Shown: positions 33,942 through 44,492, numbered from the stretch's first letter. The stretch is 64,000 nt of DNA from Colwellia sp. Arc7-635 (GCF_003971255.1 NZ_CP034660.1:62001-126000); one strand, 5' to 3'. Numbers and translations: made by a program. The notes: generated by a model not told the origin, from the letters alone.

Positions 33942-35924
33942 ATGGTAATGGAACCACTTTATTTAGCGATAGGAATTGGCGCACTTTTCGTCTTTTCACT
34001 TTTAATCATGGTGGCTAAGTTTTATCACAAAGTAGAACAAGGCCAAGCATTGATCATCAACAAACTCAGGGCAGAGCCGGAAATAAGCACCACAGGTGGT
34101 ATGGTTATTCCTATTATCCATAAAAAAGAAATTATGGATATTTCGACAAAACGCATGATGTTAGAACGAAAAGGGCGTTCGGGTCTTATTTGTCAGGACA
34201 ACATTCGTGCTGACATAATTATTACCTTTTACATTCGCGTTAACGAAACTAAAGAAGACATTTTACGTGTTGCCAAACAAGTAGGTTGTGATCGTTCTTC
34301 GTACCCTGAAACGTTACAAGAGCTTTTTGAAGCGAAGTTTTCTGAGGCACTTAAAACGGTAGGTAAACAACTAAACTTTACCGAGCTATTTACTCAACGT
34401 GATATTTTCAGAGATAAAATTAAAGAAGTTATCGGCCAAGATTTATCGGGCTATGTACTAGAAGATGTTGCTATCGATTTTCTAGAGCAAACATCAATTC
34501 ATGATTTAGACCCAAATAACATTATGGACGCTGAAGGTATTCGACGTATTACTGAATTAACCGCGCAACAAAGCGTGCAAACTAATGATTTAAAACGCCA
34601 AGAAGAAATTCGCATTAAACGTCAAAACATCGATGCCAAAGAAAAGGGCCTAGAACTTGACCGCCAATTAGCTGATGCGCAAGCTAAGCAAACGCGAGAA
34701 ATATCTTCAGTACAAGCGCGCGAAGAAGCCGAAACCGCCAAAATTGTACAAGAAGAACTTTGTAAATCTGAGCAGGCAAGAATAGACACTGAACAAGTGG
34801 TTGCCGTTGCTGAAGAAAACAAACAGCGTGAAGCCGACATTGCTGAGCAAAATCGTTTTAGAGCCGTTGCTATCGAAGAAGAAAAAGTAAAACGTGCTCG
34901 TCAAGTTGAAGAAATTGACCGTGAAAAAGAAGTTGAAACGCTTCGTATCGACAAAGAAAAAGCACTAGAAATAGAACGTAAAAATATTGCTGAAGTTCAA
35001 CGTGAACGCATTATGGTTGAAAAAGGCGTTGCACAAGAAGAAGAGCTTATTAAAGATTTACGCGTAGTTTCTGAAGCTAATCGTCAAAAAGATGAGCAAG
35101 TAATTAAAGCGAAAGGCGAAGCAGAGCAAGCACTGGTTAAAGATATTGAATCAGCTAAAGCGCAAGAACAAGCTGCTGAACATATTGCTAGAAAAATGCA
35201 AACCATCGCAGAAGCTGAATTAAAAACAGCAAGTAAACAAGCAGAGTCTAAGAAAATATTAGCCGAAGGTAACCAAGCAGAAGCTGCGTCTCAAGGACTT
35301 GCAGAAGCTCAAATTACCTTAGCTCAAGCTGATGCACACGAAAGACAAGGTGAAGCGGAAGCTAAATCACTTGAACTTAAATTGACCGCTGAAGCGAAAG
35401 GTATACAAGAGAAAGCCTTGGCAGAAGCAACCGGTTTACGCGAAAAACAAGATGTGCTTAACGCCATGTCAGAACAAGCTCGAGAGTTTGAAACCTTTGG
35501 CTTACGTCTAAACCAAGAACGTGAATTAACTTTAGCGAAACTAGAGAACAGCGTTGATTTAGCCGAGAAACAAGCAGGCGTGTTAGCCACAGCATTGAGC
35601 GAAGCCAATATTAATATTATGGGCGGCGATGGCGAGTTCTTACGTCAATTTATGAGTTCTATTACAGTCGGTAAGTCGATTGATGGCTTAGTCAATGAAA
35701 GTGAGACAGTAAAAACCTTATTTAAAGATCACTTAAATGGCGACCGTAACATTATGGACGATTTAGGCGGTGTACTAGCGGGTGCGGCTACAACAAGCGA
35801 AACCATGAAAAACATCAATATGTCTAAGTTACTATCAACATTAAACAATGCTGACGATGCACAAAAAAGCATGTTGGCTAACTTGTTGAACTTAGGCGGC
35901 CAAAGCGCTTCAGATAAAAAATAG
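33942..35924 (+). CDS. Flotillin-like SPFH protein (YqiK type)
   Basis: 660 aa. One N-terminal membrane anchor (LAIGIGALFVFSLLIMVAKF), SPFH/band 7 domain (about residues 30-200, VEQGQALIINKLRAEPEIST onwards), then a very long Glu/Ala/Lys/Gln coiled coil (about 205-530) and a C-terminal tail with GGDGEFLRQFMSSITVGKSI. RBS AGAGGAAG precedes the ATG. Flotillin homologues scaffold membrane microdomains and influence fluidity and stress responses. It is followed by a giant ATPase gene after 106 bp, apparently in the same operon. Confidence 0.9.
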   Translation: MVMEPLYLAIGIGALFVFSLLIMVAKFYHKVEQGQALIINKLRAEPEISTTGGMVIPIIHKKEIMDISTKRMMLERKGRSGLICQDNIRADIIITFYIRVNETKEDILRVAKQVGCDRSSYPETLQELFEAKFSEALKTVGKQLNFTELFTQRDIFRDKIKEVIGQDLSGYVLEDVAIDFLEQTSIHDLDPNNIMDAEGIRRITELTAQQSVQTNDLKRQEEIRIKRQNIDAKEKGLELDRQLADAQAKQTREISSVQAREEAETAKIVQEELCKSEQARIDTEQVVAVAEENKQREADIAEQNRFRAVAIEEEKVKRARQVEEIDREKEVETLRIDKEKALEIERKNIAEVQRERIMVEKGVAQEEELIKDLRVVSEANRQKDEQVIKAKGEAEQALVKDIESAKAQEQAAEHIARKMQTIAEAELKTASKQAESKKILAEGNQAEAASQGLAEAQITLAQADAHERQGEAEAKSLELKLTAEAKGIQEKALAEATGLREKQDVLNAMSEQAREFETFGLRLNQERELTLAKLENSVDLAEKQAGVLATALSEANINIMGGDGEFLRQFMSSITVGKSIDGLVNESETVKTLFKDHLNGDRNIMDDLGGVLAGAATTSETMKNINMSKLLSTLNNADDAQKSMLANLLNLGGQSASDKK

Positions 35925-36030
35925 TTTCATCATCGTTCATTGTTTATTGACCATTGATATTAAGTACAAATAAGGCCATGTGCAGTTATCCGTAAAAAGG
36001 TAATTGCACAATAGCTTCATGGAGTTTTAC

Positions 36031-39000
36031 ATGACAGATAAGGATAGCGTCACTAATCAGGCTGTAGCAGAAGGTGGTTCATACGAACTTATTCAGCGCA
36101 GATTATCAGCCTTAGGAAGTGATCTTAACACGCAAATTAAGCAGCTAAACGACGAACGTATTGTTACGTTTGGCTCCACAGATATGAAAGTTGATGCTCG
36201 TGTACGAGTAAGAACTGAGCATAATTGTGTTGCGCGAGATATTGCCGCCATTGGCGATACGTTACTTTTTGGCTATAACGTCTTTTTAGGCTTAAAGCGA
36301 AATATTACCGTTGCCGATGTTTTTAGTTTGCATCAAATTAAAGGTGACGGTGATGACATCGAAATTATTGATGTGCCTCTTCAAGGCAGTTTTCTGGAAA
36401 ACCCTGAATTTGTCCGCGATTTTGATGAATTATATACCTATTACAAAAAAACCTTTCTAGCCCATGTTTATCGCCAAGGTAGTAAAGTGTTTGCCATATT
36501 TCGCATTGGTGAACGTCTTGACGATATTCGTGTATTTCGTTGGGGAATCGATGTAGATCAAAATGTTACCTATATTGATAACCGTGGCGAACGCGATATT
36601 AAACAACCTGAAAATTTTGATTTTGAATGGCATAAAGTATCACGCGAACAACAAGAGCAAGGTAAGCACCCGCATTTTAATTTATATGACACGCTTTTTG
36701 TTGAAGCCATTGGCGGCTCGATCACCCTTAAAGTTGAAAACAACACCGAAGCCGGACAAGGCATATATTCTGAACCGGTTGATGACGAACATCAGTCGAT
36801 AGACGACGCCGAAATTCATTACGCCCGCGTTGGCGAACTTATCTTATTGAAGATAAAACCGTACCGTGAAACCGAAACACGGCATTTAATTTTTAACAGC
36901 AAAACACAACAAGTGATCAGGCAAGATGCCATTGCTCATGCTTGTATTCAGCTACCTGAAGATCACGGTATTATTTTTCCTGGCGGTTATTATCTGCAAA
37001 GTGGTGAACATAAAAGCTTTGAAGACAATGCCGAAGACTTACAACTGCACCGCGTTGTAAAATCACCAAACGGTGAAGACTTTCTTTATATTTTCTATGA
37101 ACCAAATGAAGGGCAATATGCTTTATTTGGCTATAACCTGATCACCAGAACGCTACAAAACCCTATTTATGGCCACGGGCAAAGCTTGTATAACAATGGC
37201 CGTGCGGTTGTTTTTAATGCTGAATCAGAGCCTTCGCGCGTGCATGCTATGCAAATATGGCAAACACCATTTTGCAGTGAAGAGTTTGCCAGTAATCAAC
37301 CTGCGGATAACAGTTTTTTCGGCAAAATTGGTAACCCTGAACTGGTTCGAGGTATTTCAGATTTATACAGCGTAGCAAAACTGATCGCGGTTAAAACACC
37401 GAGTGCGCAGCATTTTAATGACTTGGTAAAAGAGTCTCAGCAAATTTTTGACAAGTATCACTGGCTTAATGACCAAGACCTTAGCCAATTGCATGATTTA
37501 ATCAAACAAGTCGCCACAACCTCAGAGTTGGTGTTAGACGAGTATGAAAAAGTCAGCAGCATTAAAGAAAATTCTGATGTTGTATTACTGCAAGCGCAAA
37601 AAAAACTTGCCGAGTTAAGCTCACAAGTTCAAGTTTCAATTTTTGATAATGCCAAGCAGTTTGTTGATAGCTTATCGGCTTTTGCAGAGTTTAAAGGGCA
37701 ATTAATTTCTCATAAAGAATTACGCTATATCGATGTTGAAGAAATAACATCGATGGAAAGTAACTTAGATACCTTAACAAAAGATCTTAGCCAAGCAACG
37801 GCTGACTTTCTGCAACAAGACGATGCCTTAGCGCCTTATCAAAAAACTATTATTGAATTAGAAAGCGCAATAGAAAACAGTGAATCTGTCACTGCACTAA
37901 AACCGGTACGTGAAGAAATAGCCACCTTGGTTGAAGGTTTGGAATTACTCAATCGCACCATGCTTTCGCTAGAAATTGAAGACAGCCGACAACGAACACG
38001 CATTCTCGAAGATATTTCAACGGTATTTAGCCAAATAAACCGCGTTAAAGCCAATGCTGATTTAGCCGCGAAAAGTGTCGGTAGTGAAGAAGCTCGCGCT
38101 GAATTTGGTGCGCGCTTTAAATTACTAGGGCAGAGTGTAACCAGTGCATTAAATGCCAGCGATACGCCGCAAGCTTGCGATCAGCAACTGTCTCAAATAC
38201 TGATCCAATTAGAAGATTTAGAAAGCCAATTTAGTGATTACGATGATTTTTATAATGAAATAATCACCAAAAGAGACGAAATATACGATAACTTCGAGCA
38301 GCATAAACAGCAGCTTATGGACGCTCAACAACGTCGCTGTCTTAACTTAATGTCTGCCGCCGAACGTATTATGGCCGGTGTTATTCGTCGTAGCCAATCA
38401 TTCAGTGAACAAGACAAATTAAACAGCTACTTTGCTGGCGACCCTATGGTAGCCAAGCTAAGACAATTAATTGCACAACTGCGCGAGCTTGACGACAACG
38501 TTAGAGCCGATGATATTGATGCACAATTAAAAAATGCCAAAGAACAGGGTATTAGAGCACTCAGAGATAAAACTGATATTTATTCAGCCGACGGTAGTTT
38601 AGTTAAAATAGGCGATCACCAATTTTCAGTAAACCGACAAAAACTAGAGCTAACCTTATTACCGCGTGACGGTGAAATGGTGCTACATGTTAGTGGTAGT
38701 GAATATTTTGAAAGCCTGGCACCCGAGTTATTCGCCGGTACTGAGTACTTATGGCAACAAGCGTTAATTTCAGAATCTGATCAGGTTTATCGCGGAGAAT
38801 ACTTAGCGGCAACGTTACTATTTGAAGCCGAACAATTAGGTAAAGCTAAACTCGATAACTTAATCGCTGCCGGTAATAATAATGAACTCGCTGATCTGGT
38901 AAAAAAAGCCGCTGAACCACGATATCAAGAAGGTTATGATAAAGGCGTACATGATGCCGATGCCGCCTTAATTCTAACGCAGCTACTTACCTTACGTGCC

Positions 39001-41259
39001 TCCATTGGCTTGTTAGCATATCCGGTGGCCGAGCGAAGACTTGCGGTACTGTTTTTCTCGACGGCGTTAGACAAAAATGCCCAAGAAGCACTATTACAAC
39101 GCAGCCATAATCTTCATATTATGGAAGAAACCTTTGGTGATAATCAATTACGTCAGCAGCTTATTCAAGAGCTAGCCACGTTATTAGACGCCTATCTAGA
39201 ACAGCAACCTTGGTTGCAATCAGACACGTTATTATCAGCCACTTACCTGCTACAAGAATTGGCTTTAGCAGAGCAAAATTTTGTTATAAAAGAAAGCAGC
39301 GCCGAGCTAGCAAGCCAGTTAAAAAGTCAGTTAAAACATAAAAGTTTGGACGCACAAGTCAGTGGCGCATTGTCGGGCTGTTCAACGCTAGCGCAAAAAT
39401 ATCAGCTGCATTGGGCGTGGTTAGAATCATTTTCTACGCACCAAGAAATGGCTGTGCATAGCGATGTGCTTGCTGAAGCCTCACTCTTTATGTTGATGGA
39501 AGAACAATGTCAGTTCTATACCTCACATGCCGACACTGAATGTGTTGTGGAAGGTTTACTCGGACAACATGGGCAAATTACCGATAGAAAAATTAACATT
39601 AACTATCAAGAGTTCATTACTCGACTTCGTCAATTTAGCCATGTGCATGTACCGGCATTTAAAGGTTTTCATGAGAAAAAACAAAAGCTATTAGCGGCGC
39701 AACGTAAACGACTACGTTTAGAAGAGTTTAAGCCCAATGCTTTATCTTCGTTCGTGCGTAACAAATTGATTAATGATGTTTATTTCCCAATTATAGGCAC
39801 TAACTTAGCGAAACAAATTGGTGCTGCCGGTAATAATAAACGCTCAGATTTAATGGGTTTATTATTGTTAATATCACCACCAGGCTATGGTAAAACAACA
39901 CTTATTGAGTACGTTGCCAGCAAACTTGGTATGACCTTTTTCAAGATAAATTGTCCATCAATCGGCCATGATCAGTTATCACTAGACCCTGCCCAAGCGA
40001 ATAACTCAACGGCTAAAAACGAAGTTGAAAAAATCAATTTAGCCTTCGAAATGGGCAACAACGTCATGTTGTATCTTGATGATATTCAACACACTAATCC
40101 TGAATTTTTACAGAAGTTTATCTCGTTATGTGATGGTTCAAGAAAAGTTGACGGCGTATGGAATGGCGAGAGCAAAACCTATGATATGCGCGGCAAAAAA
40201 TTCGCCGTAGTCATGGCGGGCAACCCTTACACAGAATCAGGAGAAGCATTTAGCATTCCTGACATGCTTGCCAACCGAGCAGACATTTATAACTTAGGCG
40301 ACACCTTAAGTGGTCGCGAACACGAATTCTCATTAAGTTTTATTGAAAACAGCTTAACCAGTAACGCTTACATTGCACCACTTGCTACACGTGAGATGGA
40401 TGACTTATATAACTTAGTTAAAATTGCTGATGGCGAACCCATTGCCACCACAGAACTCAAGCATAGTTATTCTCAAGCTGAAGTGAATGAAATAGTTGCG
40501 GTGATCCAGCGCATTCGTAAAATTCAAGAAACGGTTTTAAAAGCGAATCAACAATACATAGCCTCTGCTGCACAAGACGATAAATACCGCACTGAACCGC
40601 CGTTCAAGCTGCAAGGTAGTTATCGTAATATGAACAAAATGGCAGAAAAAGTTGTGCCGGTGATGACCGAAGAAGAAGTGGAACAACTGATTGTTGACCA
40701 TTATCGCGGTGAAGCGCAAACACTGACGGTGGGCGCTGAAGAAAACTTATTGAAACTGGCCGAACTGCGCGACAATCAAACCAGCGAACAAATCACACGC
40801 TGGCAACAAATTAAAGCCGACTTTGTTCGTCATCAAAGCCTAGGCGATAGTGACAACCCAGTAGCAGCTATCGCTAGTCAAATATCACTATTACAAAAGG
40901 GACTAACGCAAATAGGTGAGGCATTACAACAACCTGAATCTAAAGGTTTAGAAGTGTTAAATGAAACACTAGCCAGCCTTAAGCTACAAGTGAACGTTGA
41001 GCAGCCAGCACAACAAGAACAGCAAGAATTAGCACAAACACTGGCACTGTTTTCACAGCATATGGAAGCATTTCTCACGCCTTTAGTGACCACACTGCAA
41101 AGCAATAAGCATGTTGATATTGAAATGATAGAGGCGATAAAAGCGTTGAACTTGAACACAGGGAAATCAGTAAAAAGCTCTGAAACCCACATCCAAAAAA
41201 TCAGTAGAGAATTACTGCAAGATAGAGAAAATAATGCTGATGGGACGGTTGTTGATTAA
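36031..41259 (+). CDS. Giant AAA ATPase (DUF3686 / 'DNA repair ATPase' type)
   Basis: About 1742 aa. ATG 36031 is chosen because GGAG lies 6 nt upstream; in-frame TTG 36004 and ATG 36019 are alternatives. The N-terminal half (residues about 40-480) is beta-rich and resembles the DUF3686 region of proteins loosely called DNA repair ATPases. A long coiled-coil section follows (about 500-870), and near the C-terminus an AAA core: Walker A SPPGYGKTT (from residue 1282), Walker B NVMLYLDDIQH, sensor-1-like VVMAGNPYTESG. There is no nuclease or helicase motif. Operon position behind a flotillin suggests a membrane-linked remodelling ATPase; the 'DNA repair' label has little support here. Confidence 0.85.
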   Translation: MTDKDSVTNQAVAEGGSYELIQRRLSALGSDLNTQIKQLNDERIVTFGSTDMKVDARVRVRTEHNCVARDIAAIGDTLLFGYNVFLGLKRNITVADVFSLHQIKGDGDDIEIIDVPLQGSFLENPEFVRDFDELYTYYKKTFLAHVYRQGSKVFAIFRIGERLDDIRVFRWGIDVDQNVTYIDNRGERDIKQPENFDFEWHKVSREQQEQGKHPHFNLYDTLFVEAIGGSITLKVENNTEAGQGIYSEPVDDEHQSIDDAEIHYARVGELILLKIKPYRETETRHLIFNSKTQQVIRQDAIAHACIQLPEDHGIIFPGGYYLQSGEHKSFEDNAEDLQLHRVVKSPNGEDFLYIFYEPNEGQYALFGYNLITRTLQNPIYGHGQSLYNNGRAVVFNAESEPSRVHAMQIWQTPFCSEEFASNQPADNSFFGKIGNPELVRGISDLYSVAKLIAVKTPSAQHFNDLVKESQQIFDKYHWLNDQDLSQLHDLIKQVATTSELVLDEYEKVSSIKENSDVVLLQAQKKLAELSSQVQVSIFDNAKQFVDSLSAFAEFKGQLISHKELRYIDVEEITSMESNLDTLTKDLSQATADFLQQDDALAPYQKTIIELESAIENSESVTALKPVREEIATLVEGLELLNRTMLSLEIEDSRQRTRILEDISTVFSQINRVKANADLAAKSVGSEEARAEFGARFKLLGQSVTSALNASDTPQACDQQLSQILIQLEDLESQFSDYDDFYNEIITKRDEIYDNFEQHKQQLMDAQQRRCLNLMSAAERIMAGVIRRSQSFSEQDKLNSYFAGDPMVAKLRQLIAQLRELDDNVRADDIDAQLKNAKEQGIRALRDKTDIYSADGSLVKIGDHQFSVNRQKLELTLLPRDGEMVLHVSGSEYFESLAPELFAGTEYLWQQALISESDQVYRGEYLAATLLFEAEQLGKAKLDNLIAAGNNNELADLVKKAAEPRYQEGYDKGVHDADAALILTQLLTLRASIGLLAYPVAERRLAVLFFSTALDKNAQEALLQRSHNLHIMEETFGDNQLRQQLIQELATLLDAYLEQQPWLQSDTLLSATYLLQELALAEQNFVIKESSAELASQLKSQLKHKSLDAQVSGALSGCSTLAQKYQLHWAWLESFSTHQEMAVHSDVLAEASLFMLMEEQCQFYTSHADTECVVEGLLGQHGQITDRKININYQEFITRLRQFSHVHVPAFKGFHEKKQKLLAAQRKRLRLEEFKPNALSSFVRNKLINDVYFPIIGTNLAKQIGAAGNNKRSDLMGLLLLISPPGYGKTTLIEYVASKLGMTFFKINCPSIGHDQLSLDPAQANNSTAKNEVEKINLAFEMGNNVMLYLDDIQHTNPEFLQKFISLCDGSRKVDGVWNGESKTYDMRGKKFAVVMAGNPYTESGEAFSIPDMLANRADIYNLGDTLSGREHEFSLSFIENSLTSNAYIAPLATREMDDLYNLVKIADGEPIATTELKHSYSQAEVNEIVAVIQRIRKIQETVLKANQQYIASAAQDDKYRTEPPFKLQGSYRNMNKMAEKVVPVMTEEEVEQLIVDHYRGEAQTLTVGAEENLLKLAELRDNQTSEQITRWQQIKADFVRHQSLGDSDNPVAAIASQISLLQKGLTQIGEALQQPESKGLEVLNETLASLKLQVNVEQPAQQEQQELAQTLALFSQHMEAFLTPLVTTLQSNKHVDIEMIEAIKALNLNTGKSVKSSETHIQKISRELLQDRENNADGTVVD

Positions 41260-41404
41260 CAGTTGTAAATGATTTGGCTGTGATCTGATAGCCAAATTAA
41301 TTATGGCGTGATAAGCAAATATTATGGTTAATATATTAAAACAGAGATAGAGAATTACATGTGTTCGAATAAGGTGACTTGCTTCATACGTTATTGCATA
41401 AAGT

Positions 41405-42328
41405 ATGTCTGAAATATTTAATTATAAACAAAATCAGCCCATTACTTGGTTCCATAAAAAATTGGAAAAGTCGAATCAACATTGCCTGTATTGTGGGGAT
41501 TACATTGGGATAAATTCAGGTGTAAAGTCTAATAAAGAGCATTTGATTGCACGCAGATTTGTACCCCCTGAATATTTCACTTCAACAGATTTCAACTTCA
41601 TTTTCAGATGTTGTATACCTTGTAATAATCGTAAATCTAATATTGAACGACACTTGTCAACCACCAGCCTTCTTAGTAGTGATGCTAGGTTGCATGATGA
41701 AATAGTTGATTTTCTAGCATTAAATAAGGCAAATAAAGACTACCATCCTGAGAATAAAGGTAAGTTAGTTATTAATAGTACAGTTAAAAATAACTTCGAT
41801 ATTAATTCTCACGAAATGAAAGTTAATGGTGACTTTTTTTCTCCGCCTCAATCAGATAAAAGTTACGTTGAAGAATTGTCATACAGACACATACAAGGGT
41901 TGTTCTCATTGATGACAAGCAAAAATCCATTAAGTACAGAAGGTACGAGTATTTTGTCTGGCAAGTCCTTTCACATTTTTGGTATTTATCCTAAAAATGA
42001 TTGGGGGAACAGCCAAATAGCATACTTCATCCAAAAAACTTTAAGTTGGTCATCGTTTTGGAACGAAAGTGTAGCGAGAGGTTTTTTTAAAGCAATGATC
42101 TTAGGCCCAAAAGAAGAGCAAGATGGCTGGATGTGGGCTTTAGAGTGGAATAAATCTATCAGGATTATTGGTGCTCTTGTAAAAGAACAACATCTATCTA
42201 GAGTGTACCCTGATATCCCTGAAATAAAATGGTCTCCATGGATACAAAGTGAAAATGGAGAGATCCGTACGACAAAATACAAACCGCTAAATGGAGCAGA
42301 TACTTTATTTAGAGAAAATAGTGAGTAA
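41405..42328 (+). CDS. HNH endonuclease-like protein
   Basis: 307 aa. The N-terminal HNH region has Cys27-x2-Cys30 (CLYC), Glu45-His46 (KEHLIARRF) and Cys70-x2-Cys73 followed by Asn-Asn (CCIPCNN): the usual zinc-finger HNH arrangement. The C-terminal 200 residues are not recognised and may bind a target or partner. It lies 145 bp after the giant ATPase gene with no clear terminator, but its start lacks a strong RBS and the sequence is more AT-rich than its neighbours, suggesting later arrival. It could be a defence or mobile-element nuclease. Confidence 0.7.
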   Translation: MSEIFNYKQNQPITWFHKKLEKSNQHCLYCGDYIGINSGVKSNKEHLIARRFVPPEYFTSTDFNFIFRCCIPCNNRKSNIERHLSTTSLLSSDARLHDEIVDFLALNKANKDYHPENKGKLVINSTVKNNFDINSHEMKVNGDFFSPPQSDKSYVEELSYRHIQGLFSLMTSKNPLSTEGTSILSGKSFHIFGIYPKNDWGNSQIAYFIQKTLSWSSFWNESVARGFFKAMILGPKEEQDGWMWALEWNKSIRIIGALVKEQHLSRVYPDIPEIKWSPWIQSENGEIRTTKYKPLNGADTLFRENSE

Positions 42329-42336
42329 AATAGTAA

Positions 42337-42361
42337 GTCGCTCAAAATTGAAGTGAGCGAT
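42337..42361. terminator. Hairpin after the HNH gene
   Basis: TCGCTCA / TGAGCGA stem (7 bp plus a G-T pair) with a 9-nt loop, 9 bases after the stop. No long T tract; the terminator function is tentative. Confidence 0.4.
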
Positions 42362-42596
42362 ACAATATCTAATCCAACCGTACTCTCTTATTCAAATATA
42401 TAACGACTTGAATATGTAAAAGTGATTATTAGAGTTAATTACATTTAGTGGTTGATAGTCCCAAACATTGTGCGCAGAAACACATATCCATAATTAACTT
42501 CAAACCTAAAATGTTATAAATTCAGAATTTACACTTTATAATTACAATGTCTTCGAACATTAGCAAAGTGTCTTCATTATACTTTCTTCATAATAA

Positions 42597-43781
42597 TTAA
42601 ACCGCCTGCCCACAAGCCACGCCGCTGCTCCATGCAAACTGGAAGTTATAACCGCCTAACCAGCCTGTTACATCTATCGCTTCTCCAATGAAATATAAGC
42701 CTTTGGCTTTCTTGGCTTCAAAGGTTTTTGAGCTCAGTTCGTCGGTGTCTACACCGCCTAAAGTCACTTCGGCGGTTCTATAGCCTTCGGTGCCATTCGG
42801 TTTTATCTGCCATTGATGTAGGTATTGGCTTAAGTAGGTGATTTCATCGTTGCTGATTTGGTTAATCGCTTTATCTGAAATGTCTTTTTGTTTGATTAAC
42901 GCTTCAATAAAGCGTTTAGGTAATACCGTTGATAACATGTTTTTTAACGACTTTTGGCCACTGGTTTCACGCCATTCATTGATCAAGTCATCGATTGGTG
43001 TCTCTGGTAACAAGTTAATGGTTACGGCTTGTCCTGAGCGCCAAAATGACGAAATTTGTAATATAGCTGGGCCAGATAAACCCCGATGGGTAAATAATAT
43101 GTTTTCTTTGAAGTTGGTGCCGTCTTCGCTGGTAACTTCGGTGGCAATGCTGATACCTGATAAGCCATCAAACTTTTGCTTGTCGTGATCATGCAAGGTA
43201 AATGGCACTAATGCTGCGGTGGTCGGTAATACTTTTAAACCGAATTGTTCTGCAACTTTATAGCCTATTGGGCTAGCGCCTAATTTCGGCATTGTTAAGC
43301 CACCAGAGGCAACAATCAATGACTCGCATTGATAGCTTTCGCCTGCCGTTTCAATCAAGTAACCGGTATCATTTTTACTGACAGATATAACTTCGCTACG
43401 TAGTGCAATATCAACACCGGCCCATTCACATTCGGTCATCAAAATGTCGACGATGTCTTGTGCGCTATTGTCACAAAATAATTGCCCTAATGTTTTGTGG
43501 TGATAGTTAAGGCCGTGGCGGTCTACTAGCTCGATAAAGTCTTGGGCGCTATATCGGCTAAGTGCTGATTTAGTAAAGTGTGGGTTCTGACAAAGGTAGT
43601 TTTCTGGGCTGGCGTTTTCATTGGTGAAATTACAGCGTCCGCCACCAGAAATGAGTATTTTTCTGCCCGGTTTTTTACCCATATCTACTACAGTAACACT
43701 ACGACCACGATAGCCAGCAGTTGCTGCTGCCATTAAGCCTGCTGCGCCTGCACCAATAATAACTACATCAGAAAATATCAA
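42597..43781 (-). CDS. HI0933/YhiN-family FAD-dependent oxidoreductase
   Basis: 394 aa, TTG start with AGG 8 nt upstream. N-terminal FAD-binding motif VVIIGAGAAGLMAAATAG, family signature KPGRKILISGGGRCNFTN, and GEAIDVTGWLGGYNFQFAWSS at the C-terminus, all typical of the TIGR00275/HI0933 flavoproteins. Some homologues may act on tRNA or small-molecule redox, but the reaction is not established. It is monocistronic and faces the HNH gene. Confidence 0.9.
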   Translation of the reverse strand: MIFSDVVIIGAGAAGLMAAATAGYRGRSVTVVDMGKKPGRKILISGGGRCNFTNENASPENYLCQNPHFTKSALSRYSAQDFIELVDRHGLNYHHKTLGQLFCDNSAQDIVDILMTECEWAGVDIALRSEVISVSKNDTGYLIETAGESYQCESLIVASGGLTMPKLGASPIGYKVAEQFGLKVLPTTAALVPFTLHDHDKQKFDGLSGISIATEVTSEDGTNFKENILFTHRGLSGPAILQISSFWRSGQAVTINLLPETPIDDLINEWRETSGQKSLKNMLSTVLPKRFIEALIKQKDISDKAINQISNDEITYLSQYLHQWQIKPNGTEGYRTAEVTLGGVDTDELSSKTFEAKKAKGLYFIGEAIDVTGWLGGYNFQFAWSSGVACGQAV

Positions 43782-43931
43782 CGAAATAACCTAGTTTATG
43801 TTTTTAATAGCGGCATTATACGTGAGTTAGTTTGGTAGGGCGATAAGATAAAAAATGCTAAATTTTTGATCCAAATTTAACTGAAAGCGTTTTATAATCA
43901 TCGCATTAGTATGATTTTTAGGATTAAAACG

Positions 43932-44480
43932 ATGACAGTTACACAAAATTCTTTGTCAGGCACCACGAAAATATTACATATATTGGTAGCACTTGGCATG
44001 ATTGGCTTACTTGCTGTTGGCCTTTATATGAGTGAATACGAGGTGTTTTTTCTCTACGATATTCATAAGTCGGTAGGCGCTATTATGTTTGTTTTAGCGC
44101 TAACTCGTGTTTTATGGCGTGTGAAAAAAGGCTGGCCAAGTGCGGTGGGTGTAGCGAGTAAAATTCAACATATGATCGCTAAAGCCGTGCATTGGATATT
44201 GATTTTTTCTACGGTACTTTTCCCGTTGTCGGGCTTAATGATGTCGATTGGTGGCGGTCATGGTTTAGCTATTTTTGGTTTAGAAATAGTGTCTGAAACA
44301 CTTGATGCGGCTGGTGAAACGGTTGCCCTTAATGGCGCTATTGGTGGTTTAGGCCATGAGATTCATGAAACTATTGTTTACTTTGTTATTGCGGCAATTG
44401 TTTTACATGTTGCGGGTGCTTTGAAGCATCACTTTGTTGATAAAGATGAAACTATTACGCGCATGTTCACTTTTAAGTAG
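43932..44480 (+). CDS. Cytochrome b561
   Basis: 182 aa from ATG 43932 (AGGA 9 nt upstream; an earlier in-frame ATG at 43911 is less likely). Four membrane helices with His residues at the heme-ligand positions: KILHILVAL (helix 1), YDIHKSVGA (helix 2), AVHWILIF (helix 3) and VLHVAGALKHHF (helix 4). This is the prokaryotic di-heme b561 (YodB/YceJ) type, an inner-membrane electron carrier between ubiquinol and periplasmic acceptors. It stands alone with its own terminator. Confidence 0.9.
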   Translation: MTVTQNSLSGTTKILHILVALGMIGLLAVGLYMSEYEVFFLYDIHKSVGAIMFVLALTRVLWRVKKGWPSAVGVASKIQHMIAKAVHWILIFSTVLFPLSGLMMSIGGGHGLAIFGLEIVSETLDAAGETVALNGAIGGLGHEIHETIVYFVIAAIVLHVAGALKHHFVDKDETITRMFTFK

Positions 44481-44492
44481 CAGGTATACGTT

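Noticed and set aside
36004-36030. Longer start (TTG 36004 or ATG 36019) for the giant ATPase
   Set aside because: GGAG lies at the proper distance only from ATG 36031.
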